Positions 23,331 through 36,719 of a stretch of DNA of 64,000 bases are shown here, piece after piece (position 1 is the first letter of the stretch; every line of letters starts with the position of its first letter). The notes beneath the pieces were generated by a model. It worked only from the letters and a program-made list of their open reading frames with translations, was not told where the DNA came from and searched no databases. A program made the translations under genes and the position numbers. Source of the stretch: Glossina fuscipes. Lineage: Eukaryota > Arthropoda > Insecta > Diptera > Glossinidae. Location of the stretch: assembly GCF_014805625.2 (NCBI RefSeq), contig NW_023998414.1:23055034-23119033 (forward strand), written 5' to 3'.

Positions 23331-24049
23331 CAAGCTCACCAAACAATAATGGCGAATATTTTAGTAGGAAAGGTTTTAGGCAAACCTAAGTCAATTTTAC
23401 TAATCATACATAGCGTCCCGTGGGCGAGGAAATTGCGAAATATATTAAAGTCAAATCCTGCAAATATATCAATTGCGTTTGCTCTCATTTTCGTAAGGGG
23501 AAGGGCACATAAAACTCACTTGAAACAAATATACGATTGTCAAACGGCCCTGAAGAATTCTCTTCGCTCCTTCCGTTCTAATGTCAGTCGAATTTAGTTT
23601 GCAAGCCGGCCCCGATGGTTTTAATTATAGAGTTAGTTTTGAAAAATTTATGAAATTTTGAATGTTGATCAAGCAACACCACATCTGAGATAAGACTTCT
23701 TTGAACGAATTTCGTTCTGAAGGATTCCTTCCTTTTTCTTTTCACGATTTCTTCAAGTTGATGGCAATAAGTTTCTGAACGTTTGAATATGTCACGCATA
23801 GTGATTAGTCCAGACTTGTGTCACCGTTAATCGAAAGGTGTCTCTATAAGATTTCAACATTTTTAATATCGCGATATCCAGTGCAGTAAATCTGGCTTTA
23901 CCTTTCGTACCTATTATGATTGACTTAACAATGATCGCAATCTGAACACAGTAAGCCGAAGCAACATGTAAAAACCTTATAGTGAGTTAAATGCCCTAGA
24001 CCTTATAGCAACTTTTCAAAATAAGGCGTTGTATGGGAAGTGATCAAGA

Positions 24050-24215
24050 AGATTCAGGACATCCGATGGACAGGCAGACAGACTAGCTTAGAGCAGAGAG
24101 TGAATATGGATCGATCGTCATTAGATGAGAAGTGATTCTATCACAACTCCTTCTGAGTTTCGTATACATCCGCACAAACTTATCGCAAGTTTTGTAGGGT
24201 ATAATTACATATATA
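24050..24215 (-). repeat. dispersed repeat with CCGTCTG core, reverse orientation
   Basis: Shows GGACAGGCAGACAGACTAGC, then GAATATGGATCGATC, then TATACATCCGCACAAACTTA and TAGGGTATAA. The CATCCG-ACAAACT segment recurs at about 53685-53705. Confidence 0.45.
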
Positions 24216-24909
24216 TATAAGGTTATAAATCACTTTCAGTGTATATTGGTCGCAATTTGAAGTTATTTATGAGTTTAAAAACTACGTTGCACCGCTATTC
24301 TAGGTAACTTTTTACATATATTTTCGATTACATGCAATTGTCTATCGAGTCTTTGCAAATACAATCCAAGACACGTTGACATCCTAAATTATTCGCACTT
24401 ATTGACTGGATTGCGGCTTAAGTAAGGCGAGACTTGAAACACTTACACTAATATCCCTGGATATTCGCGACAACTATACATGCAACTTCCTAATTTCGTT
24501 TTTCTCTTCCCGCCTGACACAGTTTTTATGCCATATTCTTTTTTCCTCTTTATATTTATATATATATATAACTCGTTTACTGATTTCAACCGCTTGACTA
24601 ATTATCATAAAATATGATGACACAATGATGAAAAATTATTACATCTGTGAAACCGCACAACTCTAGGGGTAAATAACATGCTTACTTACTGTTATTTCTG
24701 CCTTTTTTTCTCTCTGCGAAAGAGAACAAAAAATATTTAAAAACAGAAAAAAAAGAAAAGAAAGATAGAAAAAGAAGAAAAGTTTAAAGCAAGCACAAGT
24801 GAGAAATACATTATGTATTCTATAGAGTGGATGATAGATACCCAACAACTGGATTATGGATATAAAAAAAAAAAAAAAAATACGTATGAAATTTCGAATG
24901 GTCTTAGAC

Positions 24910-24936
24910 GGGCGGAGTGGGCGGAGTGGGCGGAGC
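24910..24936. promoter_or_regulatory. three tandem GGGCGGAG GC-box-like motifs
   Basis: GGGCGGAGT is repeated at a 9-bp period (24910, 24919, 24928; the last ends in C), followed by GTGGGCGC. GC-box motifs of this type bind Sp/KLF-class zinc-finger factors in animals. The cluster is conspicuous in roughly 30% GC surroundings. Whether it is functional or just a small tandem repeat cannot be told. Confidence 0.35.
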
Positions 24937-26149
24937 TGTGGGCGCATCATACACTGTAAAATTGACTGAATTTCGAAACTTTGAGAAGTAAAGTCCCCTA
25001 TGTTTTATTTTTTTCTTTTTTAATTCTTTCAAAGTAGTCGTGGTTGTGTGGGTACATATCGATATACGAAACATTTGCCTATGGGCGCGACTTCATTAAA
25101 GTGCCAAAGTTCTGTCTGTCTACGGTTCCCATGTCAAGACTCTCGAGCTTTATAGAGGCGTTACAGATTCCCCGATGAAATTAACATACCTTAAATGTGT
25201 TTGAAGAGCAAATGGGAAAAGTAGTTGATATCAAACCACATAATTAATTGCGTTACTAATTATATAAATGAGAGAAATGTCTCCACGTATTATTTAACAA
25301 TGTAAACATTAAGTGAAGAGAGATGTTAATGCAATTCAATTCTAGGCAAATGTACTCACTGATTACGAAGGATTTGCAAAACGGGACCAAGAAGAAATTA
25401 AAATAGAACAAAAAGGAAAAAAAAATGAAAAATAAAAGGAAATTTGCTGCGCTGCAAGATTATACGACATATAAGAGATAAACCTTTTTCTTCTTCTCCT
25501 TTGATGTGTCTTAGTGTTTATAAATCAAGTAAATGTCGAGCTAGCAAACTTTTTTCCAACAAAAAAAATTCCAAAGAAACATTTTAAAATTATCACATGC
25601 ACCGGGAAATGTGTACAATTTTTGATGGGAAACTAAGATAAACATAGCGATTATCAAGCTGTTAATTAAAATTCCGATGAAATCGAAACTTTATCGTGAA
25701 GATGGCAACAAAAACAAAAAAAACACAACGAAAATTGCCTTAAATGAAAGTCTCATCCATTCTACCTGATTCGAGACTCAATCAGAGATAGATGGAAATG
25801 CTAAATTTGCTAGCTAGCTGGCAGACAAATTTCTAAACAATAACAACAATGGCATGCAAAGCTCGCCGAATGAAAATAATTTTCATTTATTAAGTGTAAC
25901 GTCAGCAATGTTTCTCCTTATTAATGGTTACTAATAAAAAACACAAGAAACCATTTTATAGCTTTTCACAATTCACATTTAATCGATTTAAGAGACCACT
26001 CACTGTATCCTTCACTATGTCAAAATGCCTTCACTTTTATACTATATACCATCACCGAACGATGAGAGGTATGTATATTCGTTTTATCAAAACGTTTGTA
26101 CCGGCCGGAAGAAACCCCACGAACTATATATAAATTCTTAGACAGTTTT

Positions 26150-26465
26150 AAATTTAAAATGCACCTCAGCATGTCCATCTGTCCGTCTGTCCAACTGTGT
26201 CATATCGTTCTCTCGTTAGCGAAAATGAAAATATCGCCTAAAAATTAGCAAAAGAATTTGCAAGTGACTTAAATTTTTCAACGGACACGCCTACAAACGT
26301 CCACACGCCACAAATTTTATTTTGAGAATAGCAAGAATCACTCGTGCCCACTCTATTTTACATAGAGCACGAATATATAGTTATCTTCCTTTATTTTTTT
26401 TTTTTAGGAACACGGTGATGGTGTATAAAAGATTCGGTCACGACCGAATATAATTTTCTCACTTG
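26150..26465 (+). repeat. dispersed repeat with CCGTCTG core, most complete copy
   Basis: Contains CATCTGTCCGTCTGTCC near 26171 and ends near 26465 with GGTGTATAAAAGATTCGG and the palindrome TTCGGTCACGACCGAA, followed by TATAATTTTCTCACTTG. The end with a GGTATAA-type run, a TTCGG/CCGAA stem and CTCACTTGTTT resembles a repeat family common in calyptrate and tephritid flies. No ORF is carried. The class (TIR element, Helitron-like or other) is not decided. Confidence 0.6.
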
Positions 26466-28399
26466 TTTTTACCTGATTTTAGTAAATCATAGCATTTATG
26501 CCAAATTTCACGGCTAACACAGTATAGAATATTTACTACTACTACTATGTACTAATATTTAACTTAACATTTGCTATATTTTCCACTAGACTCCAGTCCA
26601 CGTCTCACCATATCGGCGGTATCTATTTGCAATGTAATGAAAAGCGAAAGAATTTTACTTTGATTTCCTTTGTTTCATCCCTCTTCTACTTAACTACAAA
26701 TACACACAATATATGAGAGAATTTAATACCAATAAAATGTTTAACTCTGTTAAGGCGGCTAGACGAACCGTCCAAAAATAAGAAGGCAGGCATGTTATTT
26801 GCTAGTGCTCGTCCTGCTTGTCGTTCTCTATACACATTATGGCATATTACAATAATATAAATAGTGTTAAGGAAAACGTATTACAAGAGGATGTTTTCCC
26901 TCCTATTGAGGCACTGATCAGAATCTTTACAACTCTATATTTATTTATGAAATTTGCGTCATATTTCAAAGCAGTTTTCACTTTTGTTTTCGTTTTTCGT
27001 AATTAATTAATGAATTCATTTCGAAGCAATAATCAAGTAAAATGCAAAATTCTTCGATGAAAAGTTTTATAGAAGGGAGAAGATGAAGCCCAGGATCAAA
27101 ATCAGACGCCATAGATTCCAGCGTTGAATAGATTGAAAAACCAATTATGGTTTCAGTTTTAGTTCTTTTGTTGAGTCGTGCCTTGAACGGCAATCTCTGA
27201 CACCATCTCTTACTTATAAGCAGAATAATCTGGAAATTGAAAAAGTTTTGTATTCAAGCAAGATTTAAGCCTACAACTGCAAAGGTACAAAAGCGACAAT
27301 TATCAAATTGTATCCAAATTGGTATTCATCGAGTTCGGACCTGCATCTAATTAGGCATTTTTAAAGGAAACGCCAAGACTCGAAGAAAGATCACACTACT
27401 ACGCATATACGGGTACGTGTATGTTTAGCAATTGTAGCAGTTGGTTTTCTTGTAAAGTTTTTCTTCTAACATCTTTTTTCGGATCCGAGGTTTCAAAAGC
27501 TTTCCAAGTCGGTGTCTCTATATAATGTTGAAGGTATCAATCTCTTTGATTTAAGAAGTCAAACCAGTCGGTACACTCGGCTTTTTGACAGCTTCATATA
27601 TTTAATAACTATGGTGACTACCGTTACAAAGTACATTTCCAGTACTAATCCATATTTCTTTTCTTTTTTGTAGATATTTTTGCTGCATTGATAATAAAAT
27701 GAATACATCTCTCTTGCAATTTCAACTTGGAAAAATATATACAATATATATATGCACATATATTATATATTATATTTTATATGTTTCCACTTATTCTAGA
27801 AGAGATCAAAAACCAAAGAAAACGACAAAATATGCTTTGATATTCTATAATATCGATTAGGCAAGGCTCGGCAACTTCAGTGCAAACTTTCATCGTGTGT
27901 CTATTTTATTTTATAAAGAATGACCGAAAAACAAAGAAAGCCGAAATATTCTTACTTCATACCTTACTGTAAGTATCTCTTTTAACCTTTAACGCTTTTG
28001 CGCCGCGATTGAAATTTTTTTTGCAAACAGTTGAAAGCGATATTTTCATTTTTGACACGGGAGAGTATTTATCACAGATGGGCAAACGGATTACTTTTAC
28101 GCAAAGACAAAGAAATAATTGAATATTGATAAATTATAATGTTGGGCGGGGTTTTCCGTTTTTGTATAGGTACTACAGGATCATCCATGGAATACACATG
28201 CAAAGTTTTGTAGTCTTACCTCGTTGAGTGTGTAAGAGAAAATCAAGAATATATATAATTTATAGTGTCTCTCAAGCAAGAGATCAGCGCCTTACATCAC
28301 TTATTGTACAAGAGTATATTCCAAGAGTAAAGAGTAAGTTCCCGGACATATGAAATACCAAGTGAAATTTAAGATAGCTTCACTTTTTATTCGCAACAA

Positions 28400-28465
28400 A
28401 ATCCTTTTCTAAATCGATCTAACTTTGTTTGTCTGTGTGTTCATCCGATATATGTATTCTTGTGC
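28400..28465 (+). repeat. dispersed repeat with CCGTCTG core, fragment
   Basis: CTAAATCGATCTAACTTTG followed by degenerate TTTGTCTGTGTGTTCATCCG. Confidence 0.45.
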
Positions 28466-29677
28466 TCAACCCACAGATCGCGGTTTTTGAAACATTTTGC
28501 TAAAATTTGTTAGATTAACGAGCTTTATGCCAAAGGCGAAATGGTTCGGTTCTGGCTAATTTTTCGACCATTTGCCCCGCTTCGCCCCGAGGCCTTGGTT
28601 TGAAAGGTCATTATATAACAAAAAATTGAAATTTCTAAAATTTCTCGATCAAAATCAGTGAGTAGTACTTTGAAAAAATAGGTTGAAAAAATTTGAATCG
28701 AATCTGGCAATTTTTTGAATCTCCTCCCGTATAGCCTTTCTTACGAAAACGATATCTTTATATCGTAAAAGGTTTCAATATCCATTTCTTATTAGAAATG
28801 GTTCTACAACAGCAATTTAACATAGAACTTGACCCTGTAGGATATGCACAACGAAAGTCCAATTATTGGATTCTATCGCCTGTAAAGATTCTCAGGAAAT
28901 GTCAACCATTATATGCCAAAAATTAAAATTAAGTTGATCAAACTTGAATTACATGGATCTATTGGATCCCATTCTTATGAATAGTAGGCACTTGTGAAAA
29001 AGGATTTAATTTTGAATATGTTATGCGAGCTTTCAGGCAAAGCATGCCTCTACATGAAACTATGGATGTGTATCACGAAAATGAATGAGAAACTGTATTA
29101 AGCAAAGTGGTGGTAGAAGATATTTTTTAATGGTCAGGCTTTACCCGACCGTAATTTCCTCATTTGTTTGTATGTGCCCGTTCAGTGCGGAAAGCCTGCG
29201 TTGGCGCAATGCATTAAGATGTTTTTTGTTTTTTGTTTGCATGTATGAGTTTTGCTTACCTACCTTGTGAAAATTGCTCCTTTAATCAAAGCAATACTCA
29301 CTAGAGAAAAAAGAAAAGAAAAGAAAAAACAAAAATATCGAATTTTTATGACTAAACGGAAAGTACTGTGACTGCAAGATACACTTTTGGGCAAGAAATA
29401 TAAATGAGTTTACATTTATTCATGCGAACATTTTTATGTATATTTGTACTGAAATGCGCTGATGTTATTATTCTTTAATTCTTTCGTTTCCTTTTCAATT
29501 TTTCTGCAGTTGTTTCAGTTATTATTAATTCAATATGTTTCTTGTTTATTTGCACCACACATACTCCAGGTTGACTGGCAGTTAGTTTACCTAATAAACA
29601 AAAACTTTATTCTTCTTTTGCTGCTTACACAGAAACAAGTTCTTATTTGATACAAGCGCTGGCATATACTATACATA

Positions 29678-29678
29678 A

Positions 29679-29716
<38 letters not shown>
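29678..29716. repeat. (TTA)n trinucleotide repeat, about 13 units
   Basis: Uninterrupted TTA repeat. Confidence 0.95.
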
Positions 29717-29720
<4 letters not shown>

Positions 29721-30654
29721 ACATATATAACAAGTTGAAAATTTCTCTACTTGGCCTGCATTCATTCAAGTTTTCTTTTTATCCACTGCCATAAAGTATT
29801 AACGTTTTATTTTCAAAGTTTGCAATTTTCGGCTTTACTTTCTTACTTGCTTCTCTTATATTGAATTTATTCTCGAAGTTGAGCAACCGAATACAACGTT
29901 CATTTTGCTTTACTAAACATCTTGCTATTCTTTCATTTTCCTTCTTTTTTTTTTTTGCTCAGTTAGGGAAGGCATCATTCACTTGCCTATTGGCGTGGTC
30001 ACCCACCTATCTACTACTACCTGTACCTGTTATATAGATGAATTCGGTCTTGCAAGTAGAAATTCTCTTTAAAAGTGTGTTTTATTCATTTGATGGATTT
30101 TTTTATTTTTTTTATTTTTATTATTTTTTTTTTTGCTCTTACTCTAGTCGCTGTGTGATGTCTTTCAGTTATATCGTTTTTATTTTATTTTTGGAAAACT
30201 GTCAGTGTCTGTGTATTAAAGCGTTTGTTTGGCAATTTGTTGCCTCTTGTTTTTGTTGAGATCCTTTTAAGATTGCTGTTCAAAATGTTGTTTACGTTGT
30301 TAGTCTTTTAGCCGGTATATGTTCGTAATAATTAATTTACTTGGTCTCACTTTGTTGTTTGGTAACCAAAAATTTTACATCTTCGCCGAGTGAAGTTTAC
30401 TATTATTGCCGTTATGGCTGCTAGGTTAGTGAACCTTATGCTCTTACATAATAATTGAAATATTTCCTCACAAATTACTTTGTAAGTAAATCGTGGGGGT
30501 GTGCGGTGGAAAAAATAAAAAAGCAAAAGGAAAAAAGAAATAAAATGGAAAAAAAAAGAAAAAAGAAATTTTAACTAAATTAGTTGAGAGTATTTGCATT
30601 TAAACTGGAACGTATCATATATCATTTAATTGACAAAAATTTAAGCAATTTAAT

Positions 30655-30689
30655 ACGCACGCACACACGCACACACGCACACACGCAAA
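30655..30689. repeat. (CGCACACA)n octanucleotide repeat
   Basis: Three to four units of an 8-bp CA-rich motif. Confidence 0.85.
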
Positions 30690-30988
30690 CAACCAATTTG
30701 TTTAAATAAATTAAATGGTTTAATAATTAATTTCGATTCGTAAAATGCTTTTTAACAACTTTTTAAACTTTTAAGCTCATTATCTGTGTACACATTTTTG
30801 TATTAAATTGCTTCTACATAGTACACCCAGAGCTGATGCATATCTATAAAACTCTGATGAGTTATTATATTGAAGCGATATCGATTTTCTCTTACTCACA
30901 ACACACGTACGTACGGATGATGGTATTCACCTCAGTTCAAGTCGAATACTCTTGAAACTTGAACGGATCATGAATATTGTGAACATAA

Positions 30989-31036
30989 ATTCGATTCGAT
31001 TCGATTCGATTCGATTCGATTCGACTCGCTTCGATT
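30989..31036. repeat. (TTCGA)n pentanucleotide repeat
   Basis: About eight TTCGA units, the last two with substitutions. It is the only pentanucleotide tandem repeat noticed. One CpG per unit makes this the densest CpG patch locally. Confidence 0.9.
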
Positions 31037-31513
31037 ACGTTTATGATATAAAAATGTTGATTATTGAACGCATTGAACGTTTATTAGCTTAGCCAAAACT
31101 GCCTCAATTATGTTTCATTAATAATTATTTCATTTTTAAAAGTCATCTAAGCATATTTTTAATGCTTACCTAAGGCACGATCTTAAAGATATCGAATGTT
31201 GTGACTTCAGAAAAGGCAAAAAAAAAAACTGTGAACTTTGCCTATGTGTTATGATGATGTGATTACGATTCGATTAATTGCAAATATCTTCGCGAATTAT
31301 GTTGGCGCCACTTTCACTCAAAATTTTTAATTAGCTATGGTCTCCAGATTTTTAAAAGCATTATAATGCTTTTAAGAAGCGAAAAAGAAAGCCTATACGT
31401 TTAAGTCAACCTATGATCCCGGCTCGTACTGCTTGTTACATGCACAATTACAAACTTCACGCATATCACGCACATGAGAAATTTATGTTTTATCCTTGTT
31501 GTTCCTTCTCATA

Positions 31514-31768
31514 CTACAATGTACTGCCATAATATTTTGATAATATGTATGTAGCACATATATAGAACTTGTATTCATCTTGAAGTGAATCATGGATCAT
31601 GGATTCATCCTCATCATCATCGAGCACACACTTTACAATTGAGAATGTATTCGTCACTACGCCAATGCCGGCATTGTCATCTTTTTTTATCAGAGCTGGC
31701 CAAGCTGACGTCATACTCGAACTTAGACTCTTCTTCGTTTGTATCTGGATCGCATCCGTTTGTAGCAT
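31514..31768 (-). pseudogene. unidentified acidic reading frame with a possible one-base break
   Basis: I do not recognise it. On the minus strand, one frame (about 31690-31764) reads DPDTNEEESKFEYDVSLASS and DKK. A second frame continues from the A7 run at 31682-31688 as KKDDNAGIGVVTNTFSIVK, then CVLDDDEDESMIHDSLQDEY, to a stop at 31514. Both are rich in Asp/Glu and join in the same place if the homopolymer has gained one A. Upstream the first frame is closed by a TGA. No signal peptide or membrane segment is visible. It could be a decayed gene or retrocopy, a sequencing indel in a real exon, or chance. Confidence 0.3.
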
Positions 31769-32689
31769 ATCAATACTATGTGTCTAACTAATAAGTAACA
31801 CGACGAAGTTCAATTTTTTATCTAAAGATTTTTTATTAAGAAAGGACTAGAAATGGACGGCTGGACAAACGACAAACTTCATCTTTTTTTATTAATTCAA
31901 GTTTTTCCTATTAAGGGGGAACATAAAATGGACAGACGGACAGAGGTACGAATGCATTAAAAATTTTATTCGATCTTTGTCAACTAATACTGATCAGTTA
32001 CCAATGATACACCCTATCTAGTATACCGCTTTCTTCGACCATACTGCATATAAACATTGTAGTAAATACATTTTACATTAAATATTTTAATATATTTATT
32101 TTTCATTACGCCTTGTTTGCATTATATATTTGCATATTAAATGCAAGCACAAAAAGTGATTATAATCAAAATTAAAAAAAAAAAAAAAAAAAGTAGAAAA
32201 AAAATGAAAAACTCATAAGAAAAGATTTTTATTTTTCTCATTAAACGCTATTATACATTAAATTGGTACACGGTGTTGTTGCTGATTTTATTGGTACGCT
32301 ACTACAGTGGTTGGTTTACACGCCGCTGGGCTGTGTTAGTTAATTATTTGATATTTAAATGTTTCACTCAAATTTCGCTTACCATTGTAACACTGCGTAG
32401 CGCCGCTCTTGTTGCGATTTTATATTTTTATTATTTTTATTATTATATAATATTATTATTATTACAGTACAACTGTTGTTTTGTTTGTGTCATTACGGCA
32501 AAGAAAACCGACTCACTTCTCCAATGAATATAAAGACGAAACCTCTGATAATAAACTCTACAAATTTAGTATAGAGAATTTTCGGAATTTTTTCATTAGT
32601 TGTAAATTTCATAGTAATGAGTTATCTGTAATGCGCTTGCACCATTTGGAAAGGTAAAAAATTGGCCCATATCGCTACTATGAACGCTT
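31769..32689. other. AT-rich spacer
   Basis: A reverse-orientation CCGTCTG-family remnant (GGACAGACGGACAGAGG) lies at about 31930-31946. An A-run lies at 32174-32191 and TTA repeats at about 32446-32462. No gene is supported. Confidence 0.5.
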
Positions 32690-33560
32690 TTTTTTACACT
32701 CATCACCGAGAGATTTGAGACAAATTCGTTTTATGAAAGCATTAGCGGCATCCCGAAGAAGGTTTCGCATACGCTACACGGTGTATAATACATTAGCGGA
32801 AAAATTCTGTCGTATTCTAAATGAAACAATTAAATCAATTCCCAGCCGCTTGTCCCTCCTCCAAGCGCAGAAGTTCACATTCTTGGATCCAAAGTATTCA
32901 ACAACTGCCAGGAAAATATATTTCAAAAGAAGTCCGCTTATTTCCCTCCAGAAAATTCTGAAGCGAACGGAATAGATGGCAATCCGATGAATCTATGTCA
33001 GATGAATATTGTGGATGACTATAAAGTTCCTATCCACGCTCATCAAGCTTTTATATGACTTTGCATTATCATGATGAGACAGATTTCCTTTTTTGTTCGC
33101 GAATACTGGCCGCTTTTCCATGATAGTTGGTTACAATAGATGGTCGCGTCGATAGCTTTCCCCTGCTAAACCAAGTCATAAAGCAGTGGAAACTTTTTTC
33201 TCCCGCCGTAAACAGAGCATTACCTGCCGTTGACGAAGATCGGCTTTTGCGGAAATTGCCACGAATGGACCCGGTTTGCAATAGACTATTACTTTTTTTA
33301 TATTCTTTTGAAGGATTTTCATCCCGTATAACGAGTTTGTCCAAAAACATCTTCCATATTGTGTTTAAAAAGGCGAGATGAGCAGAGTCTCATTCGATCC
33401 AATAAATTCCTTTCATTCAAGATTTTCAATATGTGTCTCTGCAGTCGAGTGCCTCTTTTCAATTACTCTAGTGGGCTACTCTTCAACATGTCCTGCAGAA
33501 GCTCGTTATCGATCTTGGATAACCGTTCAGATCGGCGATATCCTTTGAGCGCGTAATTTT
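32690..33560 (-). pseudogene. mariner transposase relic (third lineage)
   Basis: Minus-strand frames spell out mariner blocks in order. ILNERNLLDRMRLC (about 33380-33420) is the linker helix region. VFLDKLVIRDEN (about 33320-33355) is the first catalytic region, normally GDEK, with the Asp kept. Next come GKAIDATIYCNQLS-like residues split by frameshifts (about 33125-33165), MEKRPVFANKKG, then HHDNAKSYKS with the second Asp (33065-33076). CHLFRSLQNFLEGNK (32935-32990) is the SDYHLF block. The intervening HPPYSPDLAP segment is lost or scrambled. The HHDN and FRSLQNFL wording points to a mellifera-like lineage, different from the 2.8-kb element. No terminal repeats were recognised. Confidence 0.68.
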
Positions 33561-35153
33561 TAGAGCGATATGAAGCAAATCACCTTTAACAGGTCCAAGC
33601 ATTAACAACCTCACTACCTAACGTGTCACATGAGTTGTTACAAGCACCCGATGCCTTTGCTTTCCCTGTGGAACTTTACTCATTACCATCGTATCCGCTC
33701 TGCACTTCGCAACTAACTGATGAAAGGATATTGAAAATATAGTCTTCTTATATTCCACGAGAAGTATGCTAAGTAATAAAATGCTCCAAATAGCCGAACA
33801 TTGTACTTGACGAGTAAAATAACCTGACATTAGGAAAGCACTACTAAGAACTTTCCCGCCAATGTAACATGTTCTGCATTACTATCTATCTGCATTTAGT
33901 ATCCAAGCATGTGTCTTCGAAAGCCTCTTCGTCTATATTCTATTGGTTGCAACACACATTAAACTATCGGCTTGAAATATGACAAAAATATTGAAAGTCT
34001 TTGGAACATAAACAACGAGAACAGATGCAACGATGACAAGTTCTACATATATTCCGCCGATGATATTATGATGATCGCGCGGAAATTGAAAAAAGTATCC
34101 CATGCGCGATTAAAGGACAAAGAAATTTACTAATCTCTCATACTGCGCTAGAATTTTGAATGAACTTACGACACACATTTTATTATTGGGTAAATAACGA
34201 ACAAAACAGGATTGAGTTGGGATGAAATTTTGATTTCACGCATTACTAGCTTACGCTTAAACGATTTCAACTTTTCGATATAGGTGTGATTGGTGGTGTG
34301 GAAACATTCAATCTAAAGCGAATGTAAGCGTTGCCTTGTTTTAATGTAAAATGTTGTAGTCTTTTTTGAAAAATTTCATTCTGAAAGTCTCCAAAAAAAA
34401 AAAAAAAAAAAAAAAAAGATAAAACAAACCACAGATGAAAACATTTTAACATTAAAATATTGAAAAACTTTTCGCGCAAGCTGACACTTGAGGCCTATGT
34501 ATGCATCCATGCTTATGAATGTATGAATATATCCATGTATCTATATTGAACGTTTATACAGATATGAACGTATTGGCTGCTGATCTTATCTACTGTAAAA
34601 TATTTATGCAACATATGCAAATGATTTCATATAAAAGCGGTATAAAAACGAAAAAGTAGTAAAAGTCCCCTACTCTCTTATATAGCTGACACCATAAAGC
34701 AAGATACGCATTATTATATATGTATATAAGTGTTCATTTATTGAACATGCGATTTCTGCATAAATGTCTACCGCCACCCTGTTGTGTAGGCGTAGAGCAG
34801 GTGCCGTTAAGCTTTTTCAACTTTATCTTAAAAATAGACGACAACAAAATTATTTATTATGTATTTACATTTCATAACTCAATTAAAAATAATAGAAAAA
34901 ATATAAGAAAATAATAAAATAAATTTACAAACAATAATAATTGAAATAAACACCAGAACTATTTAAAGTTGCACTTAATCTTGAAAATTGGCAAAAATCG
35001 ATTGGGTACATACATATCATGTATATCGTCATTTGTAATATTATAAGCAACATTTGTTGTTGTACCGCAATGCGTACCCACCGCATTAATAACAACAGGA
35101 AGGAAGAAATGATCTTTTCGTGAAAACTATTCAATTCGCTCTTATTATCTCTT

Positions 35154-35154
<1 letters not shown>

Positions 35155-35196
<42 letters not shown>
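35155..35196. repeat. (CT)n microsatellite
   Basis: CT run with TTTCTC interruptions at its end. Confidence 0.9.
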
Positions 35197-36719
35197 TTCT
35201 CTTTGACGAGAATTTCGATTAAACTTCAAATATGAAAGACACATAACCCCGCATTGCTAACTTATGTTCCCCTTCGGTTCTCTTTTGTTTGTTTGTTTGT
35301 TTGGTTTTTTTGTTTTTTTGTTTTTTTGGGTTTTTGTTCGCTTTTTGTCCATAATATAGCTTCGGCACGGTGTAGTGATTGATTATATTCTCTTTTGTTT
35401 TGTAAAAATTGCACAAATTCCTACTTTTTCGCTCTGTACTTTTAATTACGGCAACAACAACATAAACAATACCTTACCGCGAAACTAGCTTGCGTTCTCG
35501 CTACCGTTGTTGTTATTACTGTTTCTGCATTCAATCGATATTTTTCCTAGTTCTGTGTCAACTCAATAGTATGTTGTTCCGAGAAAACAATAAAAAAGAA
35601 AAAACGATAAAAAACAGTAAACAACACAAATTCCCTTCTCGTGCTTAAAATGACAAACGAGTACAAAAAACCATATTCATGACGAAACGAATTCGAAATA
35701 CCCAACAATTATGTTTCAAGTAAGGCCATCCAGGTCGACATAGCTGGCGCGAACATGTGAAAAAGCTATTAACAAAGATTTAAAGAAAAAAATCCTTCAA
35801 GTGCAGTTCTTGGCTTCCAGCCTAGATCGATAATAGAGAGCTAATTAAAAAGATATTTCCAGTAAAGCTGGAGTAACCGACAAACCGGATATGAAATCAT
35901 CTTTCTTATGCTTCTTTGGCGATAAAACGCTTATCGTCTTCAAATTCCTTGACTGAAGAAGAGCTTGACTAAAGGAAAAGAAAATCCATTATTAGGCATT
36001 TGTAGCTTTCTTGAGTGATGGGACTACCAACTAACTTAAGTTACATCAAATTTCAAGTTGAAGATTTTGTTTTTGCGTAGTAATCTTGGTTTCTCTCTTT
36101 CATGGTATTGTCGAGAAAAATTCTTTGAATAAATTCAATTTAAAATGGTCTAAGCAAACCTAACGAAGATCATAGGAAACATACCTTGTTGCAGCTTGTG
36201 GTTAAGGTTTAAAAAGCAAATACCTGAGAAAGTTTCTTACTTGTTTTCCGGTTGCTTCGTTTGTTTTGCTTTTCGCCTTATTTCGTTCTATCATTTTCTT
36301 TTTGTCATTCATTTTACCATTTTTCACGATTTTGTTTTTTTTTCTTTTTTTCTTTTTTCTTCCTCTTTGCGACTTGCTGCTGAAGTCGAGAGTTCTTGAA
36401 TGGTTGGCATAGGTTGTTAATTAAAATGGTAACAATGTAGCTCAAGTGAATAAATGCAAACGAAGAGAGGGAAAATGTAAAACCCGGCAAATATGCTCGA
36501 AAGCAGAAAAATTAAAGCAAAATGAAGTATGCTTTGTAGAAATTGACTTTCGCCTCTCCGCATCTTTTCAACCGGCAATCGTGTATCGCGAGTATATTAT
36601 CATTAAAACTAAAATAAATTTAAGTAGAAAAAATTCTGCATATCACAAAAATTGTATATAATATAAAATGTATGAATATGTGCGATAAGGAAAATACTCT
36701 AATACTAGCCAAACGATAT

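Larger units (their letters stand above)
23331..31513. other. AT-rich intron-like spacer
   Basis: No gene is supported over these 8 kb. A minus-strand frame at 23584-23799 (ETYCHQLEEIVKRKRKE, later DVVLLDQHSKFH) faintly resembles a mariner segment. Repeats of the CCGTCTG family lie at 24050-24215, 26150-26465 and 28400-28460. A short plus-strand frame at 27921 (MTEKQRKPKYSYFIPY) ends in a TACTGTAAGTA donor-like motif at about 27968, with no other support. Confidence 0.4.

Noticed and set aside
23584..23799. Minus-strand frame faintly like a mariner segment (ETYCHQLEE... VVLLDQHSKFH)
   Set aside because: Only two weak blocks; flanking mariner blocks are absent in all frames read.
32715..32975. 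Plus-strand ORF with a hAT-like FLDPKY motif
   Set aside because: It is antisense to the mariner relic whose blocks are much clearer on the minus strand; the short motif is coincidence.
33127..33381. Plus-strand 84-codon ORF
   Set aside because: Antisense shadow of the same mariner relic.
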